Source: Pseudomonadota bacterium (GTDB lineage: Bacteria; Pseudomonadota; Alphaproteobacteria; Sphingomonadales; Sphingomonadaceae). Taken from it: a stretch of 64,000 bases of DNA. The position numbers and the translations under genes are program-made. The stretch's first letter is position 1. Every line of letters begins with the position of its first letter. Of this stretch, positions 44,815 to 54,041 are shown in pieces. The notes below the pieces were generated by a model. That model was not told the origin of the DNA and ran no database searches. It saw only the letters and a list, made by a program, of their open reading frames with translations. The stretch covers positions 372,001 through 436,000 of the forward strand of contig JAEWEY010000004.1 in assembly GCA_023389105.1 (NCBI GenBank), in the 5' to 3' direction.

Positions 44815-46713
44815 ATGCGCCTTCTGCGCTGGGTTTGTGCGGCCCTCGCGCTCGTTGTCGCGTCAGCGCCGGCTCAGGCCGACGAGCGCATCCTTCGATA
44901 TGTGAGCGACGTCCAGGTCCAGCGGGACTCGTCGCTGCAGGTGGCGGAGACGATCGACGTCCGCGCCGAGCGCAACCGGATCAATCATGGCATCTACCGC
45001 GACTTCCCGACACGATACCGCGGTCGCAACGGCAGTCAGGTTCGGGTCGGCTTCAATTTCGAGGGTGCAACCCTGGACGGACAGCCAGTCGCGGCCAGCG
45101 CCGAAGCGTTCGGCAACGGCGTTCGTATCAAGGTCGGCGATCCCGACAAATATGTCGACGCCGGCGAACATCGATACGTGCTCCGCTACAGCACGACCCG
45201 GCAGATCGGCCGCTTCAAGGACTATGACGAGCTTTATTGGAACGCGACCGGTAACGGCTGGATCTTTCCGATTGACGTGGTGGAGGCGAGAATCCACCTG
45301 CCTTCCGCCGAAAAATTCGGACAACGGTCGCTGTACACGGGCGCTTACGGCTCAACCGACCATTCCGCCGAAGTCGTGGAGGAAAAGCCCGGCGACATCC
45401 TGATCAGGACGACGGGACCGCTCGGTCCGGGCGAAGGACTGTCCGTAGCGGTGGCCTTCCCGAAAAATGTGGTCGCCTCCCCCACTTCGGCCAGCCGACT
45501 GCACGACTGGCTGGCCGACAATGGACCGCCTATCGTCGGCGGGCTCGGACTGATCGGCATCGTCGCCTTTTACATCTTTGCCTACCAGCGGGTCGGCCGC
45601 GATCCGCCTGCCGGGACCGTCGTTCCCCTATTATCGCCGCCGGACGACCTCAGCCCCGCTGCCGTTCGATATGTCACCCGTATGGGGAGCGACGACCGTA
45701 CCTTCGCCGCGGCCCTGATCGACATGGGGGTCAAAGGCCACGTCAAGCTCGTCGAAGAGGAAGGTGGTTGGTTCTCCGGCGACAAGACGCGGATCGACCG
45801 CCTGCAATCCGACACGCCGCTCACCAGCGACGAGAATGCCGCGCTGCCGAAGCTCTTCGCCGGCGGCGACTCAATCGCCATGGAGCAGAAGAACCATGAA
45901 GACTTTTCGTCCGCGAAGAAGGCCTTGGATGCGGATCTGAAGGCTAAGTACGAAGGAAAGCTGTTCAACAAGAACTGGGGCTGGGCGATCGCGGGCGTCC
46001 TGATCTTCATCGCCGCCCTGTGGCTCGTCGCCGCCGCGATCGTCGCTGCGGCGGGGCTGGATGTGCGGCTCGTCCTCATATCACTCGGCGCGGCTACGAC
46101 GGCGGCGTTGCTGCTGGCGTGGGTGCAGACTGCGAGCTCGACCGGCAAATGTCTCGCGACAGGCATGGCCGCCATCTTCGGCATCCTTGCGCTCTTTACC
46201 GGATTCCCCATCCTGACTCAGGCGCTGGCCACGGGCTGGCTGTTGCCCTTCGTTCCCGCGCTGATTGCCATTCCCCTCGTAATCTCCGCCTTCTTCTGGA
46301 TCGATGCGCCGACGCTGGACGGGCGCAAGGTTCTCGACCGCATTGCCGGATTCAAGCAGTATCTCTCGATCACCGAGCGTGAGCGGCTCGACCGCATGAA
46401 CCCGCCCGAGGATACGCCCGAAATCTTCGAGCGCTTCCTGCCCTACGCGATTGCGCTCGGTGTCGAGAACCGCTGGGCCGACCGCTTCGCGGGCGTTCTC
46501 GCCGCCGCTGCCGCGCAGGGCCAGCAGGGCTTCATGTGGTACTCCGGCAGCCACAGCCCCTGGTTCGACCCGGACGGCTTCGCGAAGAACGTCGGTTCCT
46601 CCCTCTCCAGCGCGATCAGCTCCGCCTCGACCGCGCCCGGCTCCAGCAGCGGCTCGGGTGGCGGCGGCTTCTCAGGCGGCGGTGGAGGCGGCGGAGGTGG
46701 TGGAGGCTGGTAA
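44815..46713 (+). CDS. DUF2207 membrane protein with glycine-rich tail
   Basis: 632 residues. Signal peptide (LLRWVCAALALVVASAPAQA), an exported beta-rich DUF2207 domain (ERILRYVSDVQVQRDSSLQV region through about 215), a helix near 240-258, a cytoplasmic part, paired helices near 385-430 and 445-490, and a final segment ending in a run of glycines after SGSGGGGFSGG. Begins one base after lemA's stop and probably forms a complex with LemA. The last 42 bases overlap the convergent GNAT gene. Confidence 0.88.
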   Translation: MRLLRWVCAALALVVASAPAQADERILRYVSDVQVQRDSSLQVAETIDVRAERNRINHGIYRDFPTRYRGRNGSQVRVGFNFEGATLDGQPVAASAEAFGNGVRIKVGDPDKYVDAGEHRYVLRYSTTRQIGRFKDYDELYWNATGNGWIFPIDVVEARIHLPSAEKFGQRSLYTGAYGSTDHSAEVVEEKPGDILIRTTGPLGPGEGLSVAVAFPKNVVASPTSASRLHDWLADNGPPIVGGLGLIGIVAFYIFAYQRVGRDPPAGTVVPLLSPPDDLSPAAVRYVTRMGSDDRTFAAALIDMGVKGHVKLVEEEGGWFSGDKTRIDRLQSDTPLTSDENAALPKLFAGGDSIAMEQKNHEDFSSAKKALDADLKAKYEGKLFNKNWGWAIAGVLIFIAALWLVAAAIVAAAGLDVRLVLISLGAATTAALLLAWVQTASSTGKCLATGMAAIFGILALFTGFPILTQALATGWLLPFVPALIAIPLVISAFFWIDAPTLDGRKVLDRIAGFKQYLSITERERLDRMNPPEDTPEIFERFLPYAIALGVENRWADRFAGVLAAAAAQGQQGFMWYSGSHSPWFDPDGFAKNVGSSLSSAISSASTAPGSSSGSGGGGFSGGGGGGGGGGGW

Positions 46714-47247
46714 CCCCCTTCGCCACAAGCTTGTGGGCTCGTTGCGATAGGTAGCATCCGGCAGACGCTGGAAGCCCAGCCGCTCGGCGAGCCTCATCGA
46801 GGGGCCATTGGTCGGCGCGATGATCGCCATCACTTCCGGCGCGTCAACCGTCGCGTCCGCCCATTGCATGAGGGCGCCGCACGCCTCGCCGGCGAAGCCC
46901 TGCCCGTGCGCTTCGGCGGCGAAGATGTAGCCGAGTTCCGGCTTGCCTTCGATCGAGGGCGTCATTTCGCGGTGATAGTCGAACAGGCCCGCGTGGCCGA
47001 TCAGCTTGCTATCGGCTTTTCGCTCGACGGCGAACAGGCCGACGCCCTGAAGCTGCCAGAGCCCTACCCCGCCGACCAACCGGCGCCACGCGTCCTCGCG
47101 CCCGAACAGGTGGCCGCCAAAATGCTCCATGACCACGGGGTCGGACAACATCGCCGCATGCGCGTCGAGATCGTCCTCGCGAAAGCCGCGCAGCACCAGA
47201 CGCTCGGTCTCCACCGTCGGAGCCGAGGTCAGTGCCGAAAATCGCAC
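46672..47247 (-). CDS. GNAT-family N-acetyltransferase (RimJ/RimL type)
   Basis: 191 residues. ETERLVLRGFREDDLDAHAAM opens the fold (key part TERLVLRGFREDDL), GYIFAAEAHGQGFAGEA is the acetyl-CoA loop and NGPSMRLAERLGFQ the C-terminal motif. It may acetylate a small molecule or protein N-terminus. The last residues are read across the glycine codons of the convergent gene and are low-complexity. Starts three bases after rpmE. Confidence 0.88.
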   Translation of the reverse strand: MRFSALTSAPTVETERLVLRGFREDDLDAHAAMLSDPVVMEHFGGHLFGREDAWRRLVGGVGLWQLQGVGLFAVERKADSKLIGHAGLFDYHREMTPSIEGKPELGYIFAAEAHGQGFAGEACGALMQWADATVDAPEVMAIIAPTNGPSMRLAERLGFQRLPDATYRNEPTSLWRRGLPASTTSAASTAA

Positions 47248-47250
47248 CTT

Positions 47251-47481
47251 TTACTTCTTGCCGAGGCTCAGGCCGCCGAAACGCTTGTTGAAGCGCGCAA
47301 CCTGACCACCCGTATCGAGCAGCTTTGAATTGCCGCCGGTCCAGGCCGGGTGCGCGGTGGGGTCGATGTCGAGGTGAAGCGTGTCACCTTCCTTGCCCCA
47401 GGTCGAACGGGTCTGGAACTTGGTCCCGTCGGTCATTTCGACGGTGATCATGTGATAGTCAGGATGCGTGTCGGACTTCAT
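47251..47481 (-). CDS. rpmE: 50S ribosomal protein L31
   Basis: 76 residues beginning MKSDTHPDYHMITVEMTDGT, with HPAWTGG and RFNKRFG typical of L31. It has no cysteine, so it is the zinc-independent form. A hairpin GCTGGT-TTCCG-ACCAGC (47504-47520) lies shortly before its ribosome site. Confidence 0.95.
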   Translation of the reverse strand: MKSDTHPDYHMITVEMTDGTKFQTRSTWGKEGDTLHLDIDPTAHPAWTGGNSKLLDTGGQVARFNKRFGGLSLGKK

Positions 47482-47577
47482 GTGATTTTTCCTTGGCTTA
47501 GCCGCTGGTTTCCGACCAGCAGCGACAGGATGAGGGGCGCCTCTACAGGGCGCGTCCAAAAGTTGCAACCGAGCCTG

Positions 47578-48108
47578 TCAGACGGGCTGATGCTGCTCCA
47601 GCCGAAGAGCCGGCACCAACCGTTCGGCTATTACGAAACCGCCGAATAGCAGCGTCGCGTAGAACAGGTCGCCGGCAAGGCTGTTCTGGAAGAACGGGAT
47701 CGCCGCGACGTAGCAGGCCTCGAGCCCGGCAAGCGTGTGCGGGTAGAAACCGCTGAACCACCACATGCCCAGGTTGGTAAGGACGAAGAAGAGCAAGGAC
47801 CCGGCAACGGCTGCGCTGCCGATGCGAAGCGCCGAACGGCGCTGCAGGGCGAGAATTCCGATCACCGCGACGAGGGCCGTGCTTAGGTAAACCGTGGCCA
47901 TGCCATGATAGAAACCGAGCACCAGGTCGCTCAGCAGCAATGCCGCGAGCGGCGCCAGGAACGCCAGCGCGCGCCGCCCGAGATAGGCGCCGCTGAACAG
48001 CGCCATCGCACCGATGGGCGTGAAGTTGGGCGGATGCGGCACGAGACGGAGAGCCGCTGCAGCGACGATTGCGGACAGGAGCGCGGTCAGGCGGGTGTTG
48101 GCATTCAT
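47578..48108 (-). CDS. DUF6580 membrane protein, possible vitamin B12-related transporter component
   Basis: 176 residues with about five hydrophobic helices. PPNFTPIGAMALFSGAYLG and LLLSDLVLGFYHG resemble substrate-binding (S) components of ECF transporters. It is divergent from a cobalamin riboswitch and btuB, which suggests a role in cobalamin or a precursor. That link is inferred from context only. Confidence 0.75.
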   Translation of the reverse strand: MNANTRLTALLSAIVAAAALRLVPHPPNFTPIGAMALFSGAYLGRRALAFLAPLAALLLSDLVLGFYHGMATVYLSTALVAVIGILALQRRSALRIGSAAVAGSLLFFVLTNLGMWWFSGFYPHTLAGLEACYVAAIPFFQNSLAGDLFYATLLFGGFVIAERLVPALRLEQHQPV

Positions 48109-48176
48109 GACGCGCCGTTTAGCGCCGGATCGGGCGATTTGACAGCCTAAGCTGCGAGCGACTAGCAGCCGCCCCC

Positions 48177-48303
48177 GACCAGGGTGCCGCCCACAGCTTT
48201 TTGCTGGCGGGGGCGGTTCAAAGGGAAGCCGGCGAAATTCCGGCGCTGTGCCCGCAACTGTGAACGCCGAGCTTCTCGGCGAAGTCAGGAACCTGCCTTG
48301 GTC
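48177..48303 (+). promoter_or_regulatory. Cobalamin riboswitch
   Basis: P1 arms GACCAGG and CCTTGGTC pair across the element. The conserved core reads AAAGGGAAGCCGG, then GCCCGCAACTGTGA, then GTCAGGAACCTGCC, the hallmark B12-box segments. It lies about 100 bases upstream of the BtuB-like gene and should lower its expression when cobalamin is plentiful. Confidence 0.93.
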
Positions 48304-48402
48304 CGTCGTCCGTTTCCTTGGCCGGGACCAGCCATGGGACGTGGGGCAGCGCTGCGGTGATGCGGCGATCCCTCCGTGACGACTTCGTCAAAGGAGGAAA
48401 GA

Positions 48403-50226
48403 ATGCCCGTACCCCCCGTCCCTGCCGACCAGATCGTCATCACCGCGTCCCACGCGCCCCAAGCCCAAGATCAAACGGCCGCCAGCGTCACCGTTATCGA
48501 CAGGCAGCTCATCGACAGCCTGTCCGAACCACTGCTCAGCGATCTCATCCGCCTGACGCCCTCGGCCGCCGTCGTCACTTCCGGGCCTGCGGGTTCCCTC
48601 ACCGAGATCCGCATTCGCGGCGCCGAAGCCAACCATACCTTGCTGTTCGTGGACGGCATCAAAATCGACGACCCCGCTTCAGGCGACACGCCTCGATACG
48701 AAATCCTGAATGCCGACTTGGCTTCGCGGATTGAGATCATCCGCGGGCCGCAATCGGCATTGTGGGGCTCAGAAGCGATCGGCGGCGTGATCGCCGTCAA
48801 CGGGGTCGACGACGTCGGTGGCTATTCCGCGAGCGCGGAGGCCGGTTCGTTCGGCTTCGTTCGCGGCAGCGGCTCGGCGAGCTATGCCGGGGAACGTACG
48901 AGCCTGAGCGGCGCAATCGGCTTCCAAAGATCCCGTGGCATCAACAGTGTCGAGGGCACGGGCGACAGGGACGGCTATCGTAACCTGTCGGGCCGGTTGC
49001 GCGGAACTTGGCGACCGACCGGCATGCTCCAGGTCGGCGCGTCGCTACTGGCCCTTACCGGCCGCGCGCAATTCGACGGCTTCGACCTGTTCACCGGGGC
49101 TCATACCGACACGCTGGACAATAGCCGCAACCGGCTGACGGCGGGACGCGTGTGGGCAATCTACGGAAATGACACGTCGGATTGGCGGGCGAAGGTCGCC
49201 GGCACATTGCTTGGGTCTTCGAACAAGAATTATCTTGCTGAAATTGAGCAAAACCGGACCCGGGGGGAGCGGCGCAATGTCTCGGGCCAACTGGAGCGGA
49301 AGCTGACGACGGGCCCGGTCACGCACCGCCTGATCGTAGCTGCGGAGACCGAGCGCGAGGAGTTCCACGCCCGCGACACGGCGTTCGGCGGCTTCACGAA
49401 CCAGGACCGCACCCGCCGCCACGATTCCATCGCTGGCGAATGGCGGGCGGAGACCGACAGCGTCGCCGCCGACATCGCGGTCCGGCACGACAGCTTCAAC
49501 CGGTTCAAGGACGCGACGACCTTCCGCGCGTCTCTACTTGGCCAACTCGGCCACGGCTTCGCCCTCGCCGGTTCCTATGGGGAAGGCATCGCGCAACCCA
49601 CCTTTTTCGACTTGTACGGCTTCTTCCCTGGCAACTTCGTCGGGAACCCCAATTTGAAGCCGGAAAGCTCACGAGGGTTCGAGCTGTCGCTTCGTTATCG
49701 GCGCGGCACGGTTGGCGCCTCTTTGACCGGCTATCAACAGCGTTTGCGCGATGAAATCGTCAACAACGCCACCTTCACCAGCGTCATAAATGCAACGGGG
49801 AAAAGCAAGCGCTACGGCGTTGAGGCAACGCTCGATTGGACGCCGACTGCCGCCCTCCGCCTGTCGGCGAACTACGCCTATCTAAAGTCCACGCAACTGG
49901 ATGCTTTGTCTGGCGGACAGCAGACCGAGGTTCGCCGGCCGAAGCACAGCGGCGCAGTGGCGGTCGATGGCAAATCGGGGGCATTCACTTACGGCGCGTC
50001 GCTCGCTTACGTGGGCAAGCATTTGGATAATCGCGACATCTTCCCGTTCGACCGGGTGACGCTAGACTCTTACTGGCTGGCGGATGCACGCGTGGCTTAC
50101 GCGGTGAGGCCCGGCGTCGAGCTGTTCGCCCGCGGCTCGAACCTTCTGAACCAGCACTATCAGGACGTATACAGTTACCGAGCCAACCCGCGGGGGGTGT
50201 TCGGCGGGGTCCGCCTGAGCCGGTGA
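48403..50226 (+). CDS. btuB: BtuB-like TonB-dependent cobalamin receptor, no visible signal peptide
   Basis: 607 residues from an ATG with a strong AAGGAGGA site. DQIVITASHAP at residue 9 is the TonB box/plug start. RIRGAEANHTLLFVDGI and IEIIRGPQSALWGSEAIGG are plug motifs shared with BtuB, and the rest is a beta-barrel ending VFGGVRLSR. Function is supported by the cobalamin riboswitch upstream. No hydrophobic export signal precedes the TonB box: the frame is closed by a TGA at 48358 and the possible extension is polar. Export is therefore unexplained. Confidence 0.88.
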   Translation: MPVPPVPADQIVITASHAPQAQDQTAASVTVIDRQLIDSLSEPLLSDLIRLTPSAAVVTSGPAGSLTEIRIRGAEANHTLLFVDGIKIDDPASGDTPRYEILNADLASRIEIIRGPQSALWGSEAIGGVIAVNGVDDVGGYSASAEAGSFGFVRGSGSASYAGERTSLSGAIGFQRSRGINSVEGTGDRDGYRNLSGRLRGTWRPTGMLQVGASLLALTGRAQFDGFDLFTGAHTDTLDNSRNRLTAGRVWAIYGNDTSDWRAKVAGTLLGSSNKNYLAEIEQNRTRGERRNVSGQLERKLTTGPVTHRLIVAAETEREEFHARDTAFGGFTNQDRTRRHDSIAGEWRAETDSVAADIAVRHDSFNRFKDATTFRASLLGQLGHGFALAGSYGEGIAQPTFFDLYGFFPGNFVGNPNLKPESSRGFELSLRYRRGTVGASLTGYQQRLRDEIVNNATFTSVINATGKSKRYGVEATLDWTPTAALRLSANYAYLKSTQLDALSGGQQTEVRRPKHSGAVAVDGKSGAFTYGASLAYVGKHLDNRDIFPFDRVTLDSYWLADARVAYAVRPGVELFARGSNLLNQHYQDVYSYRANPRGVFGGVRLSR

Positions 50227-50229
50227 GGA

Positions 50230-50715
50230 TCAGGCCGGCGGGTCGGCGATCATCGCCGTAAATTCGCATTCGGTTGCAACGTCGCCGTTCAGCATCGCCT
50301 TGCCGGCGAACTTGCACACTCGTGAGCGCTTCTGCAGGAATTGGACCTCAAGGCGGAGCAGCACGCCCGGTTCGACCGGCTTGCGGAACTTCACGTTGTC
50401 GATGGACATGAAATAGACGAGCTTGCCCGAACCGGCGAGGCCGAGGCTCTCGACCGCCAGCACGCCGGCGGCCTGGGCCAGCGCTTCGACCTGCAGGACG
50501 CCAGGCATGATTGGCCTTCCAGGGAAATGCCCCTGGAAGAACTCCTCGTTCACGCTCACCGCCTTGATCGCGACGATGCCGGTGTCGGGGTCGAGGCTTT
50601 CGACCCGGTCGACGAGCAGCATCGGATAGCGATGCGGCAGCGCCGCCATCACCCGCTTGATGTCGAGCGGACCGCCCGACGCGGATGTGGCGGCGCTGGC
50701 CGGCTGATCGTTCAA
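50230..50715 (-). CDS. fabZ: 3-hydroxyacyl-ACP dehydratase FabZ
   Basis: A 161-residue hot-dog-fold dehydratase of fatty acid synthesis. LPHRYPMLLVDRV carries the catalytic histidine, and FFQGHFPGRPIMPGVLQVEALAQ the second active-site region with glutamate. It directly follows ompH. The lpxD and lpxA genes that flank fabZ in LPS-producing relatives are missing. Confidence 0.96.
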   Translation of the reverse strand: MNDQPASAATSASGGPLDIKRVMAALPHRYPMLLVDRVESLDPDTGIVAIKAVSVNEEFFQGHFPGRPIMPGVLQVEALAQAAGVLAVESLGLAGSGKLVYFMSIDNVKFRKPVEPGVLLRLEVQFLQKRSRVCKFAGKAMLNGDVATECEFTAMIADPPA

Positions 50716-50717
50716 GC

Positions 50718-51314
50718 TTAGCGGCCCTGCGGCTGCGTGCGCTGCTGCTGCGCCGGCTGCGCCGGGGCGGTCGTCGAGATCGACGGCAGCGCCGAGTTCA
50801 GCGCGGTCAGGACGTCATTGGTGACGTCAAGCGCCGCGCCGCTGGCAAGCGTGGTGCCAATTTCTACCATGATGTTCGCGCCACGCTTCTGCATGACCTG
50901 GCTGTAGATTGGCCCGATCTTGTCGGCGATCTGCTTGTTCACATACTGCTGATTTAGACCGATTTGCTGCTTGCTGCGCTCGAGTTCGGCGACCGCTTGT
51001 TGTTGCTTGGTCTGGAAAGCCTGGACGCGCGTCTTGAGCGCCGCGTCGGGCTCCTTGCCATTCAGCGCATCAATAGCAGTCTGGATTGACTTTTGTTCGG
51101 TTTGAAGCGGCGTGCCCAGGGTACGCTCGCGGTTCTGCAGCGCGGTCACCTGGCCTTGCAGGGCGGTAATCGCGGTACGGCACGCGTTGCAGGTGCTGGT
51201 CACTTTTTCGATGTCCACAACCGCAACGACGGCCGCGGGAAGCGCCTGCGCCTGCGCGACGGAAGGAATTACGACCGCTGTCAGTGACGCGGCAATGAGC
51301 AGAGTTTTCGTCAT
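50718..51314 (-). CDS. OmpH/Skp-family periplasmic chaperone
   Basis: 198 residues. Signal peptide LIAASLTAVVIPSVAQAQA, then VVAVVDIEKV and a long coiled-coil (about 60-140) characteristic of the trimeric Skp jellyfish, with a Gln/Pro-rich tail. It carries unfolded outer-membrane proteins to BamA. Coupled to bamA by a one-base TGATG overlap. Confidence 0.92.
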   Translation of the reverse strand: MTKTLLIAASLTAVVIPSVAQAQALPAAVVAVVDIEKVTSTCNACRTAITALQGQVTALQNRERTLGTPLQTEQKSIQTAIDALNGKEPDAALKTRVQAFQTKQQQAVAELERSKQQIGLNQQYVNKQIADKIGPIYSQVMQKRGANIMVEIGTTLASGAALDVTNDVLTALNSALPSISTTAPAQPAQQQRTQPQGR

Positions 51315-53959
51315 CAGAATTGAGTTCCTACGTTGAAGCTGAACAATTTGGTGTCGTCCCCTGGTTGCTTGAGGAGCGCCTTGGCGATGTCGATCCGAAG
51401 CGGACCGAAGGGCGAAACCCAGTTGACGCCGACACCGATAGTCAGACGTGGTTTAGCCGTGTTGCCAAGGAAGAACTCCTTGTATCCATCGTTGCGGGTA
51501 TAGCCTGTCGGGCAATTAATCCCCTGCCCTGGCGCAAGGCGAATTTGATCCGCGGCGACAGTTTCCGTGGCTGCCCGGAAGCAGATGGTCGTGATGTCGG
51601 TCAGGTTCGGGGTCGTGACCTTCCACAACGATCCGACGTCCACAAATGCGGACGGGCGAAGGCCGAGACTTTTGAGGCCCGAGCTTACCGGAAATTCCAG
51701 CTCCAGACGGCCCATGTAATAGGCGCGTCCACCAATCGCATCGGTGGTGATGGCCTTGGCGTCAGTAAAGCCGACGGCATTACACGTGACCGTTTGGTCG
51801 GCGTTGGTCGTCGAATCGGTGCAGGTGTAGTTGCGGCGCTGGATACGAGGCCCGATCCCGCGGATGTCGAAGCCGCGCAGACCAGGATCGAAGAAGCGGT
51901 CGGTGAGCCGGATCGGGTCCCTGCCGGGGCCAGGCGACTTCTGTAGGGCCGCAATATACCCGCCCTCGCCATGTAGCGATACGACCCAGCCTCCGCCGAT
52001 GCTGCGATACTTCGTGCCGTCGATGCGCGTGCGCAGATAGCGAACGTCACCGCCAAGGCCCGCGAAGTCCTCCGAGATGCTCAGGCGTTGGCCGCGCGTC
52101 GGGTGGAGGCCGTCCGTGTCATCGTAGATGGTCGAAACGCCGATGAGCGAGGTCAGACGGGTGCCGATTTCATCGCACAGGTAGCGGCCGGCGAGATCCG
52201 GGTTGCAGGTGCCGTTGGTGTAGAAGGTATCCTTATCGAGCGACAGCTTATCGTTGCTCAGGCTATAACGGCCACCGAAGCTCCAATATTCAGTGATCGG
52301 GAAACCGAAGCGCAGCGCACCGCCGGTGCTGGTCTGCGAATAGGTCGTGTTGCGGTTGTTCCCAATGAAATTGAAGCTGCGATAGTCGCGGCGGAACAGG
52401 TTGCCGCCGACGATGATCGACTTGTCCATGAAATAGGGGTCGGTGAAGCCGAGTTCGACCGATCGGGAATATTGCGACCAGTTGACCGACGCATCGAGCG
52501 ACTGGCCCTTGCCCATGAAGTTGTTCTGCGAAACGGCGAGCTGAACGACGAACCGCTCAAGGCTCGAGTAGCCGCCCGACAATGACAGCTGGCCCGTCGG
52601 CTTTTCCTCGACGTTGACGCCGAGCACCACGCGGTCCGGGGCGGACCCTTCGGTTTGCTTGATCTCGAGCTTCTCCTGGAAGAAGCCGAGGCTCTGGATG
52701 CGGTCCTGGCTGCGCTTCACGCGGAGCGCACTGAACGCGTCGCCCTCGTTGAGGCGGAATTCGCGGCGAATGACCTTGTCGCGCGTCGAAGTGTTGCCCG
52801 TGATGTCGATCCGCTCGACGTAAACGCGCGGCGTCGGCGCAACCTTGATCGTCAGGTTCATCAGACGCTTTTCAGCGTCGCGATTATATGCCGGGCTGAT
52901 ATCGGCGAACGCATAGCCGAGGTTCCCGGCCGCCTCGTTGAGGTTGGTGACCGCGTCCTCGACCTGCTTGGCATTAAACCACGTGCCCGGCTGGATCTTC
53001 GCCTGCGCAAGCACCTGGCTGTTCGGGAAGTCGCGCAACGCGCTGTCCGCTTCCACGGTGCCGAACTTGTAGCGCGGACCTTCGTCGACGACGTAGGTGA
53101 TCACGAAATCGCGGCGATCCGGCGTCAGCTCGGCAAGCGCCTGAACCACGCGGAAGTCGGCATAGCCCTGCGTCAAATAGAAGGCGCGCAGCTTTTGCTG
53201 GTCGGCTGCCAGGCGGTCCGGGTCGTAGGTGTCGTTGGACTTCATGAACCCGAGCAGGCCACCCGTCTGACGCGTGTACATTTCCTTGCGCAGGCGGCCG
53301 TCCGGATAATGCGTGTTGCCGAGGATGTTGATCGCGCGGACCTTCGCCAGGTCGCCTTCGTAGATTTCGAACACGACGTCGACGCGGTTCTGGTCCAGCT
53401 GAACGATCTTCGGCTCAACGCGCGCGGCGAAGCGGCCCTGGCGGCGGTACAGCTCAAGGATACGATCGACGTCGGCACGAGCAGCGCTGCGCGTAAAGAT
53501 CTGGCGCGGCGCGAGCTTGATCTCGGGCGTGATCTTGTCGTCCTTGAGGCGCTTGTTGCCCTCAAGGATGATGCGGTTGATAACCGGATTTTCGCGCACG
53601 GCGATGGTCAGGTCGCCGGTATCCGCGCCGGTAATCTGCACGTCCGCGAAGAGTTGCGTTGCGTAGAGATCCTTGAGTGCCTGATCGAGCGTCTGGGCGG
53701 TGTACGTCTGACCAGGCGACAGGTTTGCGTACGCGCGAATCGTTTCCGGCTCGAGGCGCTGGCTGCCCTTGACGATGATAGACCGAATCTGGCGTTCGGC
53801 CGGTGCGGGTGCTGAGACCGTCGAAGGCGGCGGCGGCGCAATTTGCGCCGGTGCTGGAGCCGTCTGAGCCCATAGGGGCGCCGCGGAGCCGCTAAGGACC
53901 GTCCCGACTAGAAGCAAAGAACCGGCGCGCCGGTTAAAACTCTTCGATCTTGAAATCAC
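51314..53959 (-). CDS. bamA: Outer-membrane assembly factor BamA
   Basis: About 881 residues: signal peptide (SLLLVGTVLSGSAAPLWAQ), a Pro/Ala linker, five POTRA repeats beginning RQIRSIIVKGSQRLEPET, and a 16-strand barrel with the VRGF-like motif in LRGFDIRGIGP and the C-terminal FNVGTQF. I start at GTG 53959, with GGCGGGGA upstream. The frame continues to a TTG at 54049 overlapping rseP's stop, which would make an oversized signal. Confidence 0.94.
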   Translation of the reverse strand: MISRSKSFNRRAGSLLLVGTVLSGSAAPLWAQTAPAPAQIAPPPPSTVSAPAPAERQIRSIIVKGSQRLEPETIRAYANLSPGQTYTAQTLDQALKDLYATQLFADVQITGADTGDLTIAVRENPVINRIILEGNKRLKDDKITPEIKLAPRQIFTRSAARADVDRILELYRRQGRFAARVEPKIVQLDQNRVDVVFEIYEGDLAKVRAINILGNTHYPDGRLRKEMYTRQTGGLLGFMKSNDTYDPDRLAADQQKLRAFYLTQGYADFRVVQALAELTPDRRDFVITYVVDEGPRYKFGTVEADSALRDFPNSQVLAQAKIQPGTWFNAKQVEDAVTNLNEAAGNLGYAFADISPAYNRDAEKRLMNLTIKVAPTPRVYVERIDITGNTSTRDKVIRREFRLNEGDAFSALRVKRSQDRIQSLGFFQEKLEIKQTEGSAPDRVVLGVNVEEKPTGQLSLSGGYSSLERFVVQLAVSQNNFMGKGQSLDASVNWSQYSRSVELGFTDPYFMDKSIIVGGNLFRRDYRSFNFIGNNRNTTYSQTSTGGALRFGFPITEYWSFGGRYSLSNDKLSLDKDTFYTNGTCNPDLAGRYLCDEIGTRLTSLIGVSTIYDDTDGLHPTRGQRLSISEDFAGLGGDVRYLRTRIDGTKYRSIGGGWVVSLHGEGGYIAALQKSPGPGRDPIRLTDRFFDPGLRGFDIRGIGPRIQRRNYTCTDSTTNADQTVTCNAVGFTDAKAITTDAIGGRAYYMGRLELEFPVSSGLKSLGLRPSAFVDVGSLWKVTTPNLTDITTICFRAATETVAADQIRLAPGQGINCPTGYTRNDGYKEFFLGNTAKPRLTIGVGVNWVSPFGPLRIDIAKALLKQPGDDTKLFSFNVGTQF

Positions 53960-54041
53960 GCGTCCCCGCCTTGTGAGTAGTTGGTGCAGACGCGGCGCGC
54001 TCCGCCGCCAAGCCCCGGTTAGTGCCCCTGCCCCAACCCTT

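Noticed and set aside
46630..46713. Glycine-codon run at the end of the DUF2207 gene as a tandem DNA repeat or CRISPR-like array.
   Set aside because: It is ordinary low-complexity coding sequence (Gly/Ser tail), with irregular units and no spacers.
48304..48402. A frameshifted signal peptide for btuB.
   Set aside because: All three forward frames were read. None gives a hydrophobic segment. The short frame at 48333-48359 encodes only MGRGAALR.
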